Shown one piece after another: positions 1-12,000 of a stretch of DNA of 64,000 bases. The number at the start of each line of letters is the position of its first letter. Position 1 is the stretch's first letter. Position numbers and translations under genes: made by a program. The DNA comes from Patagioenas fasciata (lineage: Eukaryota > Chordata > Aves > Columbiformes > Columbidae): the NCBI RefSeq assembly GCF_037038585.1, contig NW_027288510.1, positions 2,237,001-2,301,000 on the forward strand, read 5' to 3'. A model generated the notes under the pieces. That model saw only the letters and a program-made list of their open reading frames with translations. It was not told the DNA's origin and did no database searches.

Positions 1-3000
1 CACTGTCGGGTTTGCTCAGGCCCTGTCGGGTTTGCTTGGGCCCTGTCGGGCTCCGTCGGGCCCTGTCGGGTTTCCTCGGGCCCTGTCGGGCTCCATCGAG
101 CCCTGTCAGGCTCCGTCGGGCCCTTTCGGTTTGCTCGGGCCCTGTCGGGCTCCGTCGAGCCATGTCGGGTTTCCTCGGGCCCTGTCGGGTTCCATCGAGC
201 CCTGTCAGGCTCCGTCGGGCCTTTTTGGGTTTGCTCGGGCCCTGTCGGGCTCCGTCGGGCCCTGTCAGGCTTTGTCAGGTCCTGTCAGGTTTGTTCTGGC
301 CCTGTCGGTCCTTGTCGGGTCCTGTCGGGTTTGCTCGGGCTCTGTCGGGCTCCGTTGGGCCCTGTCGGGTTTGCTCGGGCACTGTCGGGTTTGCTCAGGC
401 CCTGTCAGGCTCCGTCGACCCCTGTCAGGTTTGCTCGGGCCCTGTCGGGCTCCTTTGAGCCATGTCGGGTTTGCTCAGGCCCTGTTGGGCTCCATCGAAC
501 CCTGTCAGGCTTTGTCGGGTTCTCTCGGGTTTGCTCAGGCCCTGTCAGGCTCCGTCGACCCCTGTCAGGTATGCTCGGGCCCTGTCGGGTTTGCTCAGAC
601 CCTGTCAGGCTCTGTCGACCCCTGTCAGGTTTGCTCGGGCCCTGTCGGGCTCCGTCGGGCCCTATCAGGTTTGCTCGGGCCCTGTCGGGTTTGCTCAGGC
701 CCTGTCAGGCTCCGTCAAGCCCTGTCGGGTTTGCTCAGGCCCTGTCAGGCTCCGACAGTCCCTGTCGGGTTTGCTCGGGCCCTGTCGGGTTTGCTGGGGC
801 CCTGTCGGGCTCCGTCGGGCCCTGTCGGGTTTGCTCGGGCCCTGTCGGGCTCCGTCTAGCCCTGTCGGGTTTCCTCGGGCCCTGTCGGGCTCCATCGAGC
901 CCTGTCAGGCTCTGTGAGGCTTTGTCGGGTTTGCTCGGGCCCTGTTGGGCTCCGTCAGGCCCTGTCAGGCTTTGTCGGGCCCTGTCGGTTTTGCTCGGGC
1001 CCTGTCGGGCCTTGTCGGGCCCTGTCGGGATTGCTCGGGCCCTGTCGGGCTCCGTCGAGATTTGTCGGGTTTGTTCGGGCCCTTTCGGTTTTACTCAGGC
1101 CCTGTCAGGCTCCGACAAGCCCTGTCAGGTTTGCTCGGGCCCTGTCGGGTTTGCTCGGGCCCTCTCGGGCTCCGTCGGGCTCTGTCGGGTTTCCTCGGGC
1201 CCTGTCAGGCTCCGTCATGCCCTGTCGGGTTTGCTCGGGCCTTATCGGGCTCCGTGGGGCCCTGTCGGGTTTCCTCGGGCCCTGTCGGGCTCCATCGAGC
1301 CCTGTCAGGCTCCGTCGGGCCCTTTCGGGTTTGCTCGGGCCCTGTCGGGCTCCGTCAGGCCCTGTCGGACTTGCTCAGGCCCTGTCGGGTTTGCTCGAGC
1401 CCTGTGGGGCTCCATCGGGCCCTGTCGGGTTTGCTCGGGCCCTATCGGGCTCCGTCGGGCCCTGTCGGGTTTCCTCGGGCCCTGTCAGGCTCCATCGAGC
1501 CCTGTCAGGCTTCGTCGGGCCCTTTCGGGTTTGCTCGGGCCCTGTCAGGCTCCGTCAGGCCCTGTCGGGTTTGCTCGGGCCCTATCGGGCTCCGTCGGGC
1601 CCTGTCGGGTTTCCTCGGGCTCTGTCGGTCTCCATCGAGCCCTGTCAGGCTCCGTCAGGCCCTGTCGGGTTTGCTCGGGCCCTATCGAGCTCCGTCGGGC
1701 CCTGTCGGGTTTCCTCGGGCTTAGTCGGTCTCCATCGAGCCCTTTCAGGCTCCGTCGGGCCCTGTCGGGTTTGCTCGGGCCCTGTCGGGTTTGCTCAGGC
1801 ACTGTAGGGTTTGCTCAGGCCCTGTCGGGTTTGCTTGGGCCCTGTCGGGTTTGCTCGGGCCCTGTCGGGCTTCCTCGGGCCCTGTCGGGCTCCATCGAGC
1901 CCTGTCAGGCTCCGTCGGACCCTATCAGGCTTTGCTCGGGCCCTGTCGGGCTCCGTCAGGCCCTGTCGGGTTTGCTCGGGCCCTATCGGGCTCCGTCGGG
2001 CCCTGTCGGGTTTCCTCGGGCTCTGTCGGTCTCCATCGAGCCCTGTCAGGCTCCATCGGGCCCTGTCGGGTTTGCTCGGGCCCTGTCGGGTTTCTCGGGC
2101 CCTGTCGGGTTTGCTCAGGCACTGTCGGGTTTGCTCAGGCCCTGTCGGGTTTGCTTGGGCCCTGTCGGGCTCCGTCGGGCCCTGTCGGGTTTCCTCGGGC
2201 CCTGTCGGGCTCCATCGAGCCCTGTCAGGCTCCGTCTGGCCCTTTCGGGTTTGCTCGGGCCCTGTCGGGCTTTGTCGAGCCATGTCGGGTTTCCTCGGGC
2301 CCTGTCGGGTTCCATCGAGCCCTGTCAGGCTCCGTCGGGCCTTTTTGGGTTTACTCGGGCCCTGTCGGGCTCCGTCGGGCCCTGTCAGGCTGTGTCAGGT
2401 CCTGTCAGGTTTGTTCTGGCCCTGTCGGGCCTTGTCGGGCCCTGTCGGGTTTGCTCGGGCTCTGTCGGGCGCCGTTGGGCCCTGTCGGGTTTGCTCGGGC
2501 ACTGTCGGGTTTGCTCAGGCCCTGTCAGGCTCCGTCGACCCCTGTCAGGTTTGCTCGGGCCCTGTCGGGCTCCGTTGAGCCATGTCGGGTTTGCTCGGGC
2601 CCTGTCGGGCTCCATCGAACCCTGTCAGGTTTTGTCGGGTCCTGTCGGGTTTGCTCAGGCCCTGTCAGGCTCCGTCGACCCCTGTCAGGTATGCTCGGGC
2701 CCTGTCGGGTTTGCTCAGGCCCTGTCAGGCTCCGTCGACCCCTGTCAGGTTTGCTCGGGCCCTGTCGGGCTCCGTCGGGCCCTGTCGGGTTTGCTCAGGC
2801 CCTGTCAGGCTCCGTCAGGCCCTGTCGGGTTTGCTCGGGCTCTGTCGGGTTTGCTGGGGCCCTGTCGGGCTCCGTCGGGCCCTGTCGGGTTTGCTCGGGC
2901 CCTGTCGGGCTCCGTCGAGCTTTGTCGGGTTTGTTCGGGCCCTTTCTGTTTTACTCAGGCCCTGTCAGGCTCCGACAAGCCCTGTCAGGTTTGCTCGGGC

Positions 3001-6000
3001 CATGTCGGGTTTGCTCGGGCCCTCTCGGGCTCCGTCGGGCTCTGTCGGGTTTCCTCGGGCCCTGTCAGGCTCCGTCAGGCCCTGTCGTGTTTGCTCGGGC
3101 CCTGTCGGGTTTGCTGAAGCCCTGTCAGGCTTCGTCGGACCCTGTCAGGTTTGCTAGGGCCGTGTCGGGCTCCGTCGGGCCCTGTCCGGTTTGCTCGGGC
3201 CCTGTCGGATTTGCTTGGGCCCTGTCGGGCTCCGTCGAGCCGTGTCGGGTTTGCTCGGGCCCTGTCGGGCTCCATCGAACCCTGTCAGGCTTTGTCGGGT
3301 CCTGTCGCGTTTGCTCAGGCCCTGTCAGGCTCCGTCGACCCCTGTCAGGTATGCTCGGGCCCTGTCGGGTTTGCTCAGGCCCTGTCAGGCGCCGTCGACC
3401 CCTGTCAGGTTTGCTCGGGCCCTGTCGGGCTCCGTCGGGCCCTGTCAGGTTTGCTCGGGCCCTGTCGGGCTCCGTCGGTCCCTGTCGGGTTTGCTCGGGC
3501 CCTGTCGGGTTTGCTCAGGCCCTGTCAGGCTCCGTCGAGCCCTGGCGGGTTTGCTCGGGCCCTGTCAGGCTCCGTCAGGCCCTGTCGGGTTTGCTCGGGC
3601 CCTGTCGGGTTTGCTAGGGCCCTGTTGGGCTCCGTCGGGCCCTGTGTGGTTTCCTCGGGCCCTGTCGGGCTCCGTCGGACCCTGTCGGGTTTGCTCGGGC
3701 CCTGTCGGGTTTGCTGAAGCCCTGTTGGGCTTCGTCGGACCCTGTCGGGTTTGCTCGGGCCCTGTCGGGCTCCGTCGAGCCCTGTCGGGTTTGCTCGGGC
3801 CCTGTCAGGCTCCATCGCGCCCTGTCGGGTTTCCTCGGGCCCTGTCGGGCTCCATCGAGCCCTGTCAGGTTTGCTCGGGCCCTGTCGGGCTCCATCGAGC
3901 CCTGTCAGGCTCCGTCGGGCCCTTTCAGGTTTGCTTGGGCCCTGTCGGGCTCCGTCGGGCCCTGTCGGGTTTGCTCAGGCCCTGTCGGGTTTGCTCGGGC
4001 CCTGTCAGGCTTTGTCAAGCCCTGTCGGGTTTGCTAGGGCCCTGTCGGGCTCCGTCGGGCCCTGTCTGGTTTCCTCAGGCCCTGTCGGACTCCGTCGATC
4101 CCTGTCGGGTTTGCTCGGGCCCTGTCAGGCTCCGTCGCGCCCTGTCGGGTTTCCTCGGGCCCTGTCGGGCTCCATCGAGCCCTGTCGGGTTTGCTCGGGC
4201 CCTGTCGGGCTCCATCGGACCCTGTCAGGCTTTGTCGGGTCCTGTCGGGTTTGCTCAGGCCCTGTCGGGCCCTGTCAGGCCCTGTCGGGTTTGCTCAGGC
4301 CCTGTCGGGCTCCGTCGGGCCCTGTCAGATTCGCTCGGGCCCTGTCGGGTTTGCTCGGGCCCTGTCAGGCTCCGTCAGGCCCTGTCGGGTTTGCTCGGGC
4401 CCTGTCAGGCTCCGTCAAGCCCTGTCAGGTTTGTTCAGGCCCTGTCGGGATCCGTTGGGCCCTGTCGGGTTTGCTCGGGCCCTGTCGGACTCCTTCGTGC
4501 CCTGTCAGGTTTGCTCGGGCCCTGTCGGGTTTGCTCGGGCCCTGTCAGGCTCCGTCGAGCCCTGTCAGGTTTGCTCAGGCCCTGTCGGGTTTGCTCGGGC
4601 CCTGTCAGGCTCCGTCGGGCCCTGTCGGGTTTCCTCGGGCCCTGTCGGGCTCCATCGAGCCCTGTCAGGCTTTGTCGAACCCTGTCGGGTTTGCTCGGGC
4701 CCTGTCGGGTTTGCTCGGGCCCTCTCGGGCTCCGTCGGGCTCTGTCGGGTTTCCTCAGGCCCTGTCAGGCTCCGTCAGGCCCTGTCGGGTTTGCTCGGGC
4801 CCTATCGGGCTCCGTGGGGCCCTGTCGGGTTTCCTCGGGCCCTGTCGGGCTCCATCGAGCCCTGTCAGGCTCCGTCGGGCACTTTCGGGTTTGCTCGGGC
4901 CCTGTCGGGCTCCGTCAGGCACTGTCGGACTTGCTCAGGCCCTGTCGGGTTTGCTCGAGCCCTGTCGGGCTCCATCGGGCCCTGTTGGGTTTGCTCGGGC
5001 CCTATCGGGCTCCGTCGGGCCCTGTCGGTTTTGCTCGGGCCCTGTCAGGCTCCATCGAGCCCTGTCAGGCTTCGTCGGGCCCTTTCGGGTTTGCTCGGGC
5101 CCTGTCGGGCTCCGTCAGGCCCTGTCGGGTTTGCTCGGGCCCTATCGGGCTCCGTCGGGCCCTGTCGGGTTTCCTCGGCTCTGTCGGTCTCCATCGAGCC
5201 CTGTCAGGCTCCGTCAGGCCCTGTCGGGTTTGCTCGGGCCCTATCGAGCTCCGTCGGGCCCTGTCGGGTTTCCTCGGGCTCTGTCGGTCTCCATCGAGCC
5301 CTGTCAGGCTCTGTCGGGCCCTGTCGGGTTTGCTCGGGCCCTGTCGGGTTTGCTCAGGCACTGTCGGGTTTGCTCAGGCCCTGTCGGGTTTGCTTGGGCC
5401 CTGTCGGGTTTGCTCGGGCCCTGTCGGGCTTCCTCGGGCCCTGTCGGGCTCCATCGAGCCCTGTCAGGCTCCGTCGGACCCTATCAGGCTTTGCTCGGGC
5501 CCTGTCGGGCTCCGTCAGGCCCTGTCGGGTTTGCTCGGGCCCTATCGGGCTCCATCGGGCCCTGTCGGGTTTCCTCGGGCTCTGTCGGTCTCCATCGAGC
5601 CCTGTCAGGCTCCGTCGGGCCCTGTCGGGTTTGCTCGGGCCCTGTCGGGTTTGCTCAGGCACTGTCGGGTTTGCTCAGGCCCTGTCGCCTTTGCTTGGGC
5701 CCTGTCGGGCTCCGTCGGGCCCTGTCGGGTTTCCTCAGGCTCTGTCGGGCTCCATCGAGCCCTGTCAGGCTCCGTCGGGCCCTGTCGGGTTTGCTCGGGC
5801 CCTGTCGGGTTTCTCGGGCCCTGTCGGGTTTGCTCAGGCACTGTCGGGTTTGCTCAGGCCCTGTCGGGTTTGCTTGGGCCCTGTCGGGCTCCGTCGGGCC
5901 CTGTCGGGTTTCCTCGGGCCCTGTCGGGCTCCATCGAGCCCTGTCAGGCTCCGTCTGGCCCTTTCGGGTTTGCTCGGGCCCTGTCGGGCTCCGTCGAGCC

Positions 6001-9000
6001 ATGTCGGGTTTCCTCGGGCCCTGTCGGGTTCCATCGAGCCCTGTCAGGCTCCGTCGGGCCTTTTTGGGTTTGCTCGGGCCCTGTCGGGCTCCGTCGGGCC
6101 CTGTCAGGCTGTGTCAGGTCCTGTCAGGTTTGTTCTGGCCCTGTCGGGCCTTGTCGGGCCCTGTCGGGTTTGCTCGGGCTCTGTCGGGCGCCGTTGGGCC
6201 CTGTCGGGTTTGCTCGGGCACTGTCGGGTTTGCTCAGGTCCTGTCAGGCTCCGTCGACCCCTGTCAGGTTTGCTCGGGCCCTGTCGGGCTCTGTTGAGCC
6301 ATGTCGGGTTTGCTCGGGCCCTGTCGGGCTCCATCGAACCCTGTCAGACTTTGTCGGGTCCTGTCGGGTTTGCTCAGGCCCTGTCAGGCTCCGTCGACCC
6401 CTGTCAGGTATGCTCGGGCCCTGTCGGGTTTGCTCAGGCCCTGTCAGGCTCCGTCGACCCCTGTCAGGTTTGCTCGGGCCCTGTCGGGCTCCGTCGGGCC
6501 CTGTCGGGTTTGCTCAGGCCCTGTCAGGCTCCGTCAGGCCCTGTCGGGTTTGCTCGGGCTCTGTCGGGTTTGCTGGGGCCCTGTCGGGCTCCGTCGGGCC
6601 CTGTCGGGTTTGCTCGGGCCCTGTCGGGCTCCGTCGAGCTTTGTCGGGTTTGTTCGGGCCCTTTCTGTTTTACTCAGGCCCTGTCAGGCTCCGACAAGCC
6701 CTGTCAGGTTTGCTCGGGCCATGTCGGGTTTGCTCGGGCCCTCTCGGGCTCCGTCGGGCTCTGTCGGGTTTCCTCGGGCCCTGTCAGGCTCCGTCAGGCC
6801 CTGTCGTGTTTGCTCGGGCCCTGTCGGGTTTGCTGAAGCCCTGTCAGGCTTCGTCGGACCCTGTCAGGTTTGCTAGGGCCGTGTCGGGCTCCGTCGGGCC
6901 CTGTCCGGTTTGCTCGGGCCCTGTCGGATTTGCTTGGGCCCTGTCGGGCTCCGTCGGGCCCTGTCGGGTTTCCTCAGGCTCTGTCGGGCTCCATCGAGCC
7001 CTGTCAGGCTCCGTCGGGCCCTGTCGGGTTTGCTCGGGCCCTGTCGGGTTTCTCGGGCCCTGTCGGGTTTGCTCAGGCACTGTCGGGTTTGCTCAGGCCC
7101 TGTCGGGTTTGCTTGGGCCCTGTCGGGCTCCGTCGGGCCCTGTCGGGTTTCCTCGGGCCCTGTCGGGCTCCATCGAGCCCTGTCAGGCTCCGTCTGGCCC
7201 TTTCGGGTTTGCTCGGGCCCTGTCGGGCTCCGTCGAGCCATGTCGGGTTTCCTCGGGCCCTGTCGGGTTCCATCGAGCCCTGTCAGGCTCCGTCGGGCCT
7301 TTTTGGGTTTGCTCGGGCCCTGTCGGGCTCCGTCGGGCCCTGTCAGGCTGTGTCAGGTCCTGTCAGGTTTGTTCTGGCCCTGTCGGGCCTTGTCGGGCCC
7401 TGTCGGGTTTGCTCGGGCTCTGTCGGGCGCCGTTGGGCCCTGTCGGGTTTGCTCGGGCACTGTCGGGTTTGCTCAGGTCCTGTCAGGCTCCGTCGACCCC
7501 TGTCAGGTTTGCTCGGGCCCTGTCGGGCTCTGTTGAGCCATGTCGGGTTTGCTCGGGCCCTGTCGGGCTCCATCGAACCCTGTCAGACTTTGTCGGGTCC
7601 TGTCGGGTTTGCTCAGGCCCTGTCAGGCTCCGTCGACCCCTGTCAGGTATGCTCGGGCCCTGTCGGGTTTGCTCAGGCCCTGTCAGGCTCCGTCGACCCC
7701 TGTCAGGTTTGCTCGGGCCCTGTCGGGCTCCGTCGGGCCCTGTCGGGTTTGCTCAGGCCCTGTCAGGCTCCGTCAGGCCCTGTCGGGTTTGCTCGGGCTC
7801 TGTCGGGTTTGCTGGGGCCCTGTCGGGCTCCGTCGGGCCCTGTCGGGTTTGCTCGGGCCCTGTCGGGCTCCGTCGAGCTTTGTCGGGTTTGTTCGGGCCC
7901 TTTCTGTTTTACTCAGGCCCTGTCAGGCTCCGACAAGCCCTGTCAGGTTTGCTCGGGCCATGTCGGGTTTGCTCGGGCCCTCTCGGGCTCCGTCGGGCTC
8001 TGTCGGGTTTCCTCGGGCCCTGTCAGGCTCCGTCAGGCCCTGTCGTGTTTGCTCGGGCCCTGTCGGGTTTGCTGAAGCCCTGTCAGGCTTCGTCGGACCC
8101 TGTCAGGTTTGCTAGGGCCGTGTCGGGCTCCGTCGGGCCCTGTCCGGTTTGCTCGGGCCCTGTCGGATTTGCTTGGGCCCTGTCGGGCTCCGTCGAGCCG
8201 TGTCGGGTTTGCTCGGGCCCTGTCGGGCTCCATCGAACCCTGTCAGGCTTTGTCGGGTCCTGTCGCGTTTGCTCAGGCCCTGTCAGGCTCCGTCGACCCC
8301 TGTCAGGTATGCTCGGGCCCTGTCGGGTTTGCTCAGGCCCTGTCAGGCGCCGTCGACCCCTGTCAGGTTTGCTCGGGCCCTGTCGGGCTCCGTCGGGCCC
8401 TGTCAGGTTTGCTCGGGCCCTGTCGGGCTCCGTCGGTCCCTGTCGGGTTTGCTCGGGCCCTGTCGGGTTTGCTCAGGCCCTGTCAGGCTCCGTCGAGCCC
8501 TGGCGGGTTTGCTCGGGCCCTGTCAGGCTCCGTCAGGCCCTGTCGGGTTTGCTCGGGCCCTGTCGGGTTTGCTAGGGCCCTGTTGGGCTCCGTTGGGCCC
8601 TGTCTGGTTTCCTCGGGCCCTGTCGGGCTCCGTCGGACTCTGTCGGGTTTGCTCGGGCCCTGTCGGGTTTGCTGAAGCCCTGTTGGGCTTCGTCGGACCC
8701 TGTCGGGTTTGCTCGGGCCCTGTCGGGCTCCGTCGAGCCCTGTCGGGTTTGCTCGGGCCCTGTCAGGCTCCATCGCGCCCTGTCGGGTTTCCTCGGGCCC
8801 TGTCGGGCTCCATCGAGCCCTGTCAGGTTTGCTCGGGCCCTGTCCGGTTTGCTCGGGCCCTGTCAGGCTACATCGGACCCTGTCAGGCTTTGTTGGGTTC
8901 TGTCAGGTTTGCTCGGGCCCTGTCGGGTTTGCCCGCGTCCTGTCGGGCTTTGTCAAGCCCAGTCAGGTTCGCTCGGGCCCTGTCGGGTTTGCTCGTGCCC

Positions 9001-12000
9001 AGTCAGGCTCCGTCAGGCCCTGTCGGGTATGCTCGTGCCCTGTCGGGCTCCGTCGCGCCCTGTCGGGTATGCTCGGGCTCTGTCGGGCTCCAGCGTGCCC
9101 TGTCGGGTTTGCCCGGGCCCTGTCGGGCTCCATCGAGCCCTGTCAGGCTTCGACGGGCCCTTGCGGGTTTGCTCGGGCCCTGTCGGGCTCCGTCAGGCCT
9201 TGTCGGGTTTCCTCGGGACCTATCGGGCTCCGTCGGGCCCTGTCGGGTTTCCTCGGGCCCTGTCGGGCTCCATCGAGCCCTGTCAGGCTCCGTCGGGCCC
9301 TTTCAGGTTTGCTTGGGCCCTGTCGGGCTCCGTCGGGCCCTGTCGGGTTTGCTCAGGCCCTGTCGGGTTTGCTCGGGCCCTGTCAGGCTTTGTCAAGCCC
9401 TGTCGGGTTTGCTAGGGCCCTGTCGGGCTCCGTCGGGCCCTGTCTGGTTTCCTCAGGCCCTGTCGGACTCCGTCGATCCCTGTCGGGTTTGCTCGGGCCC
9501 TGTCAGGCTCCGTCGCGCCCTGTCGGGTTTCCTCGGGCCCTGTCGGGCTCCATCGAGCCCTGTCGGGTTTGCTCGGGCCCTGTCGGGCTCCATCGGACCC
9601 TGTCAGGCTTTGTCGGGTCCTGTCGGGTTTGCTCAGGCCCTGTCGGGCCCTGTCAGGCCCTGTCGGGTTTGCTCAGGCCCTGTCGGGCTCCGTCGGGCCC
9701 TGTCAGATTCACTCGGGCCCTGTCGGGTTTGCTCGGGCCCTGTCAGGCTCCGTCAGGCCCTGTCGGGTTTGCTCGGGCCCTGTCAGGCTCCGTCGGGCCC
9801 TGTCAGGTTTGCTGAGGCCCTGTCGGGATCCGTTGGGCCCTGTCGGGTTTGCTCGGGCCCTGTCGGACTTCTTCGTGCCCTGTCAGGTTTGCTCGGGCCC
9901 TGTCGGGTTTGCTCGGGCCCTGTCAGGCTCCGTCGAGCCCTGTCAGGTTTGCTCGGGCCCTGTCGGGTTTGCTCGGGCCCTGTTAGGCTCCGTCGGGCCC
10001 TGTCGGGTTTCCTCGGGCCCTGTCGGGCTCCATCGAGCCCTGTCAGGCTTTGTCGAACCCTGTCGGGTTTGCTCGGGCCCTGTCGGGTTTGCTCGGGCCC
10101 TCTCGGGCTCCGTCGGGCTCTGTCGGGTTTCCTCAGGCCCTGTCAGGCTCCGTCAGGCCCTGTCGGGTTTGCTCGGGCCCTATCGGGCTCCGTGGGGCCC
10201 TGTCGGGTTTCCTCGGGCCCTGTCGGGCTCCATCGAGCCCTGTCAGGCTCCGTCGGGCCCTTTCAGGTTTGCTCGGGCCCTGTCGGGCTCCGTCAGGCAC
10301 TGTCGGACTTGCTCAGGCCCTGTCGGGTTTGCTCGAGCCCTGTCGGGCTCCATCGGGCCCTGTCGGGTTTGCTCGGGCCCTATCGGGCTCCGTCGGGCCC
10401 TGTCGGGTTTCCTCGGGCCCTGTCAGGCTCCATCGAGCCCTGTCAGGCTTCGTCGGGCCCTTTCGGGTTTGCTCGGGCCCTGTCGGGCTCCGTCAGGCCC
10501 TGTCGGGTTTGCTCGGGCCCTATCGGGCTCCGTCGGGCCCTATCGGGTTTCCTCGGGCTCTGTCGGTCTCCATCGAGCCCTGTCAGGCTCCGTCAGGCCC
10601 TGTCGGGTTTGCTCGGGCCCTATCGAGCTCCGTCGGGCCCTGTCGGGTTTCCTCGGGCTCTGTCGGTCTCCATCGAGCCCTGTCAGGCTCTGTCGGGCCC
10701 TGTCGGGTTTGCTCGGTCCCTGTCGGGTTTGCTCAGGCACTGTCGGGTTTGCTCAGGCCCTGTCGGGTTTGCTTGGGCCCTGTCGGGTTTGCTCGGGCCC
10801 TGTCGGGCTTCCTCGGGCCCTGTCGGGCTCCATCGAGCCCTGTCAGGCTCCATCGGACCCTATCAGGCTTTGCTCGGGCCCTGTCGGGCTCCGTCAGGCC
10901 CTGTCGGGTTTGCTCGGGCCCTATCGGGCTCCATCGGGCCCTGTCGGGTTTCCTCGGGCTCTGTCGGTCTCCATCGAGCCCTGTCAGGCTCCGTCGGGCC
11001 CTGTCGGGTTTGCTCGGGCCCTGTCGGGTTTGCTCAGGCACTGTCGGGTTTGCTCAGGCCCTGTCGGGTTTGCTTGGGCCCTGTCGGGCTCCATCGGGCC
11101 CTGTCGGGTTTCCTCGGGCTCTGTCGGGCTCCATCGAGCCCTGTCAGGCTCCGTCGGGCCCTTTCGGGTTTGCTCGGGCCCTGTTGGGTTTGCTCGGGTC
11201 CTGTCGGGCTCTGTCGGGCCCTGTCGGGTTTCCTCGGGCCCTGTCGGGCTCCATCGAGCCCTGTCGGGCTCTGTCGGGCTTTGTCAGGTTTGCTCGGGCC
11301 CTGTCGGGTTTGCTCGGACCCTCTCGGGCTGCGTCGGGCTCTGTCGGGTTTCCTCGGGCCCTGTCAGGCTCCGTCAGGCCCTGTCGGGTTTGCTCGGGCC
11401 CTATCGGGCTCCGTGGGGCCCTGTCGGGTTTCCTCGGGCCCTGTCGGGCTCCATCGAGCCCTGTCAGGCTCCGTCGGGCCCTTTCGGGTTTGCTCGGGCC
11501 CTGTCGGGCTCCGTCAGGCACTGTCGGACTTGCTCAGGCCCTGTCGGGTTTGCTCGAGCCCTGTCGGGCTCCATCGGGCCCTGTCTGGTTTGCTCGGGCC
11601 CTATCGGGCTCCGTCGGGCCCTGTCGGGTTTCCTCGGGCCCTGTCAGGCTCCATCGAGCCCTGTCAGGCTTCGTCGGGCCCTTTCGGGTTTGCTCGGGCC
11701 CTGTCGGGCTCCGTCAGGCCCTGTCGGGTTTGCTCGGGCCCTATCGGTCTCCGTCGGGCCCTGTCGGGTTTCCTCGGGCTCTGTTGGTCTCCATCGAGCC
11801 CTGTCAGGCTCCGTCAGGCCCTGTCGGGTTTGCTCGGGCCCTATCGAGCTCCGTCGGGCCCTGTCGGGTTTCCTCGGGCTCTGTCGGTCTCCATCGAGCC
11901 CTGTCAGGCTCTGTCGGGCCCTGTCGGGTTTGCTCGGGCCCTGTCGGGTTTGCTCAGGCCCTGTCGGGTTTGCTGGGGCCCTGTCGGGTTTGCTCGGGCC